This document shows positions 5,960 to 9,227 of a DNA stretch of 9,227 nucleotides, piece after piece. Every line of letters starts with the position of its first letter. Position 1 is the first letter of the stretch. Source of the stretch: Actinomycetales bacterium. Lineage in GTDB: Bacteria > Actinomycetota > Actinomycetes > Actinomycetales > Beutenbergiaceae. Location of the stretch: the NCBI GenBank assembly GCA_016649925.1, contig JAENWO010000081.1:1-9227 (forward strand). The letters run 5' to 3'. A program made the position numbers and the translations under genes. The notes under the pieces are model-generated. The model saw nothing but the letters and a program-made list of their open reading frames with translations, searched no databases and was not told the origin of the DNA.

Positions 5960-5965
5960 AGGCTA
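5960..5965 (-). promoter_or_regulatory. Candidate -10 element of the VOC gene
   Basis: TAGCCT on the minus strand (TANNNT pattern) lies about 28 bp before ATG 5931. This leaves room for a start site and the GGAGGAGG ribosome site. No convincing -35 is visible. Confidence 0.3.
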
Positions 5966-6000
5966 GGCGACGACGGCGGTTCGCGCCTGCCGTGCGGGGG

Positions 6001-6831
6001 TCACAGGCCGTTGCTCCACACGTCCCAGGCCAGGCGCAGGATGAGCGCCGTGACGACGACGAGGAACGTCACCCGCACGAAGGAGCCACCCCTCGCGACG
6101 GCCATGCGTGCGCCGATGTACCCGCCGACGAGATTCGCCAGGCCGATGACCAGGCCGAGCCCCCACAGCACGGCGCCGTAGGGCACGAAGAAGATCAGGG
6201 CGCCCGCGTTCGTGGCGAAGTTGACGATCTTCGCCAGGGCCGACGCCGGCAGGAACGCGTAGCCGAGGACGCTCACCAGGGAGATCACGAGGAAGCTGCC
6301 CGTGCCCGGTCCGAGCAGCCCGTCGTAGGCGCCGAGGACGAGGCCGAGCACGGCGGCGACGCCGTAGTGGTGGTTGCCGGACCAGCGCAGGTCGGTGGTC
6401 GCGCCGAGCTTCGGGCGCAGTGCGGTGTACAGGGCGACGGCGATCAGCACGACGATGATGATCGGCTTGAGCGCGTTCGCCGGGATCCGGGAGGCGAGCG
6501 CCGCTCCACCCACGGCGGCCGCGAGGGCAGCGAGGGCCATCGGCGCCGCCGTCCGCAGGTCGGGATGGACGCGCCGGTAGTAGGTGATCGCGCTGGTGGA
6601 CGTCCCCATGATCGACCCGAGCTTGTTCGTCGCGAGCGCTTGCACGGGGCTGATGCCGGGAACCAGCAGCAGCGCCGGCAGCTGGATGAGTCCACCGCCG
6701 CCGACGACGGCGTCGACCCAGCCTGCCGCGAGGCCCGCCAGCACCAGCAGCAGCAGCGTCCACCCACTCAGTTCCACGCCCTGGGTGCCGGGCAGTGCGA
6801 TGGCGTCGGCGAGCACGGGGAGGTCAACCAC
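6001..6831 (-). CDS. TSUP (TauE/SafE) family membrane transporter
   Basis: Integral membrane protein of the sulfite-exporter TauE/SafE family (DUF81), whose members move sulfite, sulfonates, sulfoacetate or related anions. The substrate here cannot be assigned. About eight hydrophobic segments are visible. The two half-repeats carry the family's glycine-rich signatures: GWVDAVVGGGGLIQLPALLL in the first, then GAYDGLLGPGTGSFLVISLV and ALAKIVNFATNAGALIFF in the second. From GTG 6831 it is 276 residues, within the usual 250-280. That start has AGGA eight bases upstream. Two inner GTG codons (6816, 6777) are possible; the one at 6777 would still keep all membrane segments. The frame stays open to 7068, but that would overlap the divergent ABC gene and adds no conserved sequence. 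It diverges from the ABC ATPase gene and no sulfur-metabolism gene is adjacent. Confidence 0.92.
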   Translation of the reverse strand: MVDLPVLADAIALPGTQGVELSGWTLLLLVLAGLAAGWVDAVVGGGGLIQLPALLLVPGISPVQALATNKLGSIMGTSTSAITYYRRVHPDLRTAAPMALAALAAAVGGAALASRIPANALKPIIIVVLIAVALYTALRPKLGATTDLRWSGNHHYGVAAVLGLVLGAYDGLLGPGTGSFLVISLVSVLGYAFLPASALAKIVNFATNAGALIFFVPYGAVLWGLGLVIGLANLVGGYIGARMAVARGGSFVRVTFLVVVTALILRLAWDVWSNGL

Positions 6832-7001
6832 GGGAGTAGTCCTACCACCGGGGCAACGCTTGGACGGCATCGACCCACGGCCGCTCGCTCGACCCGGTGG
6901 TCCGACGATCGGTGGGAGCGATCCGTGGTCGTCGGCCAGAAGTCCACCCGACCTCCCCATCACGATTCCATCAACCGCAGCGGATTCGCGCGGCTCACCC
7001 C

Positions 7002-7007
7002 TAGCGT
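7002..7007 (+). promoter_or_regulatory. -10 element of the ABC exporter operon, leaderless start
   Basis: TAGCGT (TANNNT pattern) is followed by six bases and then ATG 7014, so transcription would begin at or next to the A of the start codon. There is no Shine-Dalgarno sequence before this ATG. Leaderless mRNAs of this layout are common in actinobacteria. No good -35 is seen. Confidence 0.5.
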
Positions 7008-7013
7008 GGTCCC

Positions 7014-7988
7014 ATGTCGACGATGACCGATGCCCCGCCGCCCAGCCAGCCGCCGCCGCCCGCTCCACCGGCGATCACCGCCTACGACGTGCGACGCGCC
7101 TTCGGCGAGGTGCGCGCCGTCGACGGTGTCAACCTCGAGGTGCGCCACGGCTCCGTCACGGCCCTCATCGGACCGAACGGCTCGGGCAAGACCACCCTTC
7201 TGCTCATGCTGGCCGGCCTGCTCGCACCGGACACCGGACGGATCACCGTGGCGGGCCTGGACCCGGCCTCCTCCGCCATCGCCCGGAGCCGCATCGGATG
7301 GATGCCGGACTCGTTCGGCACCTGGGACTCGCTCACCGCGCTCGAGGTGCTCACCACGATGGCGTCGGCGTACCGGATCTCGAAGGAGGCCGGCACCGCC
7401 CGCGCCTGGGATCTGCTGCGAACGGTCCACCTGGAGGAGTTCGCCGGCGCACCGGCTCACACGCTGTCCCGGGGGCAGAAGCAGCGGCTCGGCATGGCGC
7501 GCACGCTGATCAACCGCCCGGCCGTCCTGCTGCTCGACGAGCCCGCCTCCGGGTTGGACCCACGCTCCCGCGTGGACATGCGCGTCCTGCTGCGAGAGCT
7601 CGCCCGCGAGGGGTGCACCGTGCTGATCTCCTCGCACGTCCTCTCCGAGCTCGACGAGATGGTGGACGACGCCGTCTTCCTCTCCCGGGGACGCACCGTC
7701 TCCTCCGAGGCCCTGCTGAGCACCACCTCCTCCCGGCGGCGCTGGCGGCTCCGCTCGCTCGACGGCGAACGGTTGCGTCAGTGGGCGTTCGCCGCGCAGA
7801 TCCCGCTGTTCCCCGACAGCGACGCCCCACCCGGAGGCGCCTCGGTGCTGATCGAGCTCCCGGACGAGCAGAGCGCGGCGCACGTGCTCGCCTCTGCGGT
7901 CCGGGCCGACGTGCCGGTGAGCTCCCTCGCCCCCGTGGGCGGACTCCTCGAACAGGCCTACCTCTCCCTGGATGCGGACCGACGATGA
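7014..7988 (+). CDS. ABC transporter ATP-binding protein (ABC-2 exporter type)
   Basis: Cytoplasmic ATPase that drives the membrane permease encoded next. After a Pro-rich N-terminal tail (8-19), the nucleotide-binding domain shows Walker A GPNGSGKT (53-60), a Q-loop region IGWMPDSFGTWD (94-105) with Asp99 where many ABC ATPases have Gln or Glu, signature LSRGQKQRLGMAR (151-163), Walker B VLLLDEP with Asp175/Glu176, D-loop SGLDP (179-183) and switch His208 in LISSHVLSELDEM. The MPD variant of the Q-loop is frequent in ABC-2 exporters, so it is not a defect. A further 100-residue C-terminal part, typical of this type, brings it to 324 residues. The stop overlaps the permease ATG (ATGA, 7985-7988), so translation is coupled. 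Start: ATG 7014, supported by a -10 box six bases upstream. The exported substrate is unknown. Confidence 0.95.
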   Translation: MSTMTDAPPPSQPPPPAPPAITAYDVRRAFGEVRAVDGVNLEVRHGSVTALIGPNGSGKTTLLLMLAGLLAPDTGRITVAGLDPASSAIARSRIGWMPDSFGTWDSLTALEVLTTMASAYRISKEAGTARAWDLLRTVHLEEFAGAPAHTLSRGQKQRLGMARTLINRPAVLLLDEPASGLDPRSRVDMRVLLRELAREGCTVLISSHVLSELDEMVDDAVFLSRGRTVSSEALLSTTSSRRRWRLRSLDGERLRQWAFAAQIPLFPDSDAPPGGASVLIELPDEQSAAHVLASAVRADVPVSSLAPVGGLLEQAYLSLDADRR

Positions 7989-9112
7989 CGACCATCTCCG
8001 TGCCCCAGCCCACCGGCGCTCCGCAGCCCGGCCCGACGCCGTCGGGCGGCCGGCCGGCCGCCCCTCGGGCGCGCGCGATCTCCTGGCAGGGCGTGCGCAC
8101 CATCACGGTGCTCGAGCTGCGTCAGCGGGTCCGCTCGACGCGGTGGAAGGTCGCTCTGATCGCCTGGTTCTGCCTCGTCGGTCTGGTCATGCTGCTCCTC
8201 AGCGGGGCGGTCGCCTCCACCGGGGACGCCGAGGGCGGTCGGTGGATCTTCGGCCTGATCCTGCTGTTCGTGCTCGGGCTGGGACTGCTCGTCGCGCCGA
8301 CCCTGTCCTCGACGGCGATCAACGGGGACCGCAACGCCGGCACCCTGGCGATCCTGCAAGTGACGCTGCTCAGCCCGGCGGATATCGCCGTCGGCAAGCT
8401 CCTCGCCGGCTGGACCGCCGCTCTCGCCTTCCTCGCGGTCAGCCTCCCGTTCCTGATCTGGGCGGCGCTCCTCGGCGGCACGGATGTGCTGGGCTTCTTC
8501 CGCTCACTGATCGTGCTGGCGCTGCTCCTCGCGGTCGTGTGCGCGATCGGCCTGGGCTTCTCCGCCCTGACGGCGAAGACCGCCGGATCGTCGGTGCTCA
8601 CCTACGTGGCGGTCGCCTCGCTCACCGTGATCTCCCTCGTCCTGTTCGCACTGTCCATCCCGACGGTCACCGTCCGCAACCAGCCCACGCAGGTCTTCCA
8701 CGTGCCGGACGCCAACTGGCAGGACACCAACCCCACGTGCGAGTGGGAGAGGGTGGACCGGGACCAGGTCCACACGGAGCGCACGTGGTGGCTCCTCGGG
8801 ATCAACCCGTTCGTCGTCCTGGCCGACGCCGGGCCCGCCGTCCCCAGCACCGACGACTGGAACGTGGGCCCGCTGGAGGCCATCCGCAGCGCCGTCCAGC
8901 TCGCGCGCCACGGGGCGCAGGACCGGGTCGACGAGTGCTACGGCGAAGCCGGCACCGGCGAGGGCCTCGGCCTGGCCCAGCCGTCCCAGGCACCGATCTG
9001 GCCCTGGGGCCTGGCGACGAACCTGCTCCTCGGCGGCCTCTCGATGTGGGTGGCGATCCGGCGGCTGAGCGTGCCGTACCGGAAGCTGCCGACCGGTACC
9101 CGGGTGGCGTGA
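7985..9112 (+). CDS. ABC-2 type transporter permease
   Basis: Membrane partner of the preceding ATPase, 375 residues. The N-terminal 45 residues are cytoplasmic and Pro-rich. Six hydrophobic segments are visible: about 56-76, 87-110, 145-172, 182-203, 209-233 and 348-367. Between segments 2 and 3 lies NGDRNAGTLAILQVTLLSP (123-141), matching the cytoplasmic coupling stretch (xRxxGTLxxLxxxPxs) of ABC-2 permeases. A long loop (about 234-347) between segments 5 and 6 is rich in Trp, Asp and Glu and should face outside. It has Cys252 and Cys328, a possible disulfide. The C-terminus (RRLSVPYRKLPTGTR) is basic, fitting a cytoplasmic end. Start: ATG 7985 overlaps the ATPase stop as ATGA. Substrate unknown; export is likelier than import because no binding protein is nearby. 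Confidence 0.92.
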   Translation: MTTISVPQPTGAPQPGPTPSGGRPAAPRARAISWQGVRTITVLELRQRVRSTRWKVALIAWFCLVGLVMLLLSGAVASTGDAEGGRWIFGLILLFVLGLGLLVAPTLSSTAINGDRNAGTLAILQVTLLSPADIAVGKLLAGWTAALAFLAVSLPFLIWAALLGGTDVLGFFRSLIVLALLLAVVCAIGLGFSALTAKTAGSSVLTYVAVASLTVISLVLFALSIPTVTVRNQPTQVFHVPDANWQDTNPTCEWERVDRDQVHTERTWWLLGINPFVVLADAGPAVPSTDDWNVGPLEAIRSAVQLARHGAQDRVDECYGEAGTGEGLGLAQPSQAPIWPWGLATNLLLGGLSMWVAIRRLSVPYRKLPTGTRVA

Positions 9113-9134
9113 ACGGACGCGTCGCCGCCAGACC

Positions 9135-9174
9135 GGTCGGGCGGTCGGGCGGTCGGGCGGTCGGGCGGTCGGGC
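9135..9174. repeat. 8-bp tandem repeat, (GGTCGGGC)x5
   Basis: Five perfect head-to-tail copies of GGTCGGGC in the 72-bp gap between the permease stop and the stop of the convergent partial gene. CGCCGCC (9123-9129) and GGCGGCG (9172-9178) on either side could pair and close a stem around the array. Copy number is likely to vary by slippage. Confidence 0.93.
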
Positions 9175-9184
9175 GGCGTGGGTG

Positions 9185-9227
9185 CTACCCCCGGACGTGC
9201 AGCGGGTCGACGTGCAGGGCCTCGAAC
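9185..9227 (-). CDS. Probable C-terminal end of a convergent gene, partial
   Basis: The minus frame from the window edge reads FEALHVDPLHVRG and then TAG (9187-9185). Its composition is protein-like, and a gene ending here would leave a normal short gap to the exporter operon. Thirteen residues are too few to name a family or to be sure that the frame is coding. Confidence 0.4.
   Translation of the reverse strand, partial: FEALHVDPLHVRG

Noticed and set aside
6906..6928. Near-direct repeat CGATCsGTGG (two copies, 13-bp period) in the divergent promoter region as operator
   Set aside because: There are only two imperfect copies, no regulator gene is nearby, and the placement is not aligned to a clear promoter.
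4912..7026. 704-residue open plus-strand frame opposite lysC, VOC and TSUP genes
   Set aside because: It runs antisense through three genes with clear catalytic or membrane signatures. The composition is low-complexity and charged, with no family motif.
6832..7068. N-terminal extension of the TSUP transporter
   Set aside because: It would overlap the divergent ABC gene, adds no membrane segment, and exceeds the normal family length.
6584..7984. Upstream extension of the permease frame through the ATPase gene
   Set aside because: It is out of frame with clear Walker A and Walker B motifs of the ATPase. The permease start is set by the ATGA overlap at 7985.

Overview
The window is very GC-rich, with GTG starts, tightly packed genes and a lysC-asd operon. 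This points to an actinobacterial chromosome, probably order Micrococcales. Genus and species cannot be read from the sequence.

Layout. (1) 1-1722 (+): the 3' part of a prolyl-oligopeptidase-like S9 hydrolase whose start lies before the window. (2) 1758-2711 (-): an orphan protein with an AbiEi-like winged-helix N-terminus and a DUF559/Vsr-like nuclease-fold C-terminus. It is convergent with the peptidase, and no AbiEii toxin gene is beside it. Two related 59-bp inverted repeats bracket it (1725-1783 and 2768-2826), each built as 22-bp arm, 15-nt loop, 22-bp arm. (3) 2712-3063: a scarred intergenic stretch with a hairpin, one of the 59-bp elements, a perfect 22-bp tandem duplication, and what looks like the last residues of a LuxR/NarL-type response regulator. 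(4) 3064-5378 (-): lysC-asd, the first two enzymes of the aspartate pathway (lysine, methionine, threonine and diaminopimelate supply), joined by an ATGA overlap. lysC carries a well-placed internal start for a separate regulatory beta subunit. (5) 5545-5931 (-) a VOC/glyoxalase-like protein and 6001-6831 (-) a TSUP (TauE/SafE-type) membrane transporter. (6) 7014-9112 (+): a two-gene ABC-2-type exporter, ATPase then permease, again with an ATGA overlap. The ATPase mRNA is probably leaderless. (7) 9113-9227: an 8-bp tandem repeat and the probable 3' end of a convergent gene.

The housekeeping core (lysC-asd) and the transporters look ordinary. The part that deserves attention is 1723-3063. There the pair of 59-bp elements has the same 22-15-22 geometry, matches at 42 of 59 positions, and shows three compensatory base-pair changes in the stem, on either side of a DNA-binding/nuclease-fold gene. 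The arrangement recalls REP palindromes flanking RAYT genes, but the protein is of an unrelated family. It may be a palindromic element family with its associated protein, or operators of that protein. This is inference from two copies and needs a genome-wide check.
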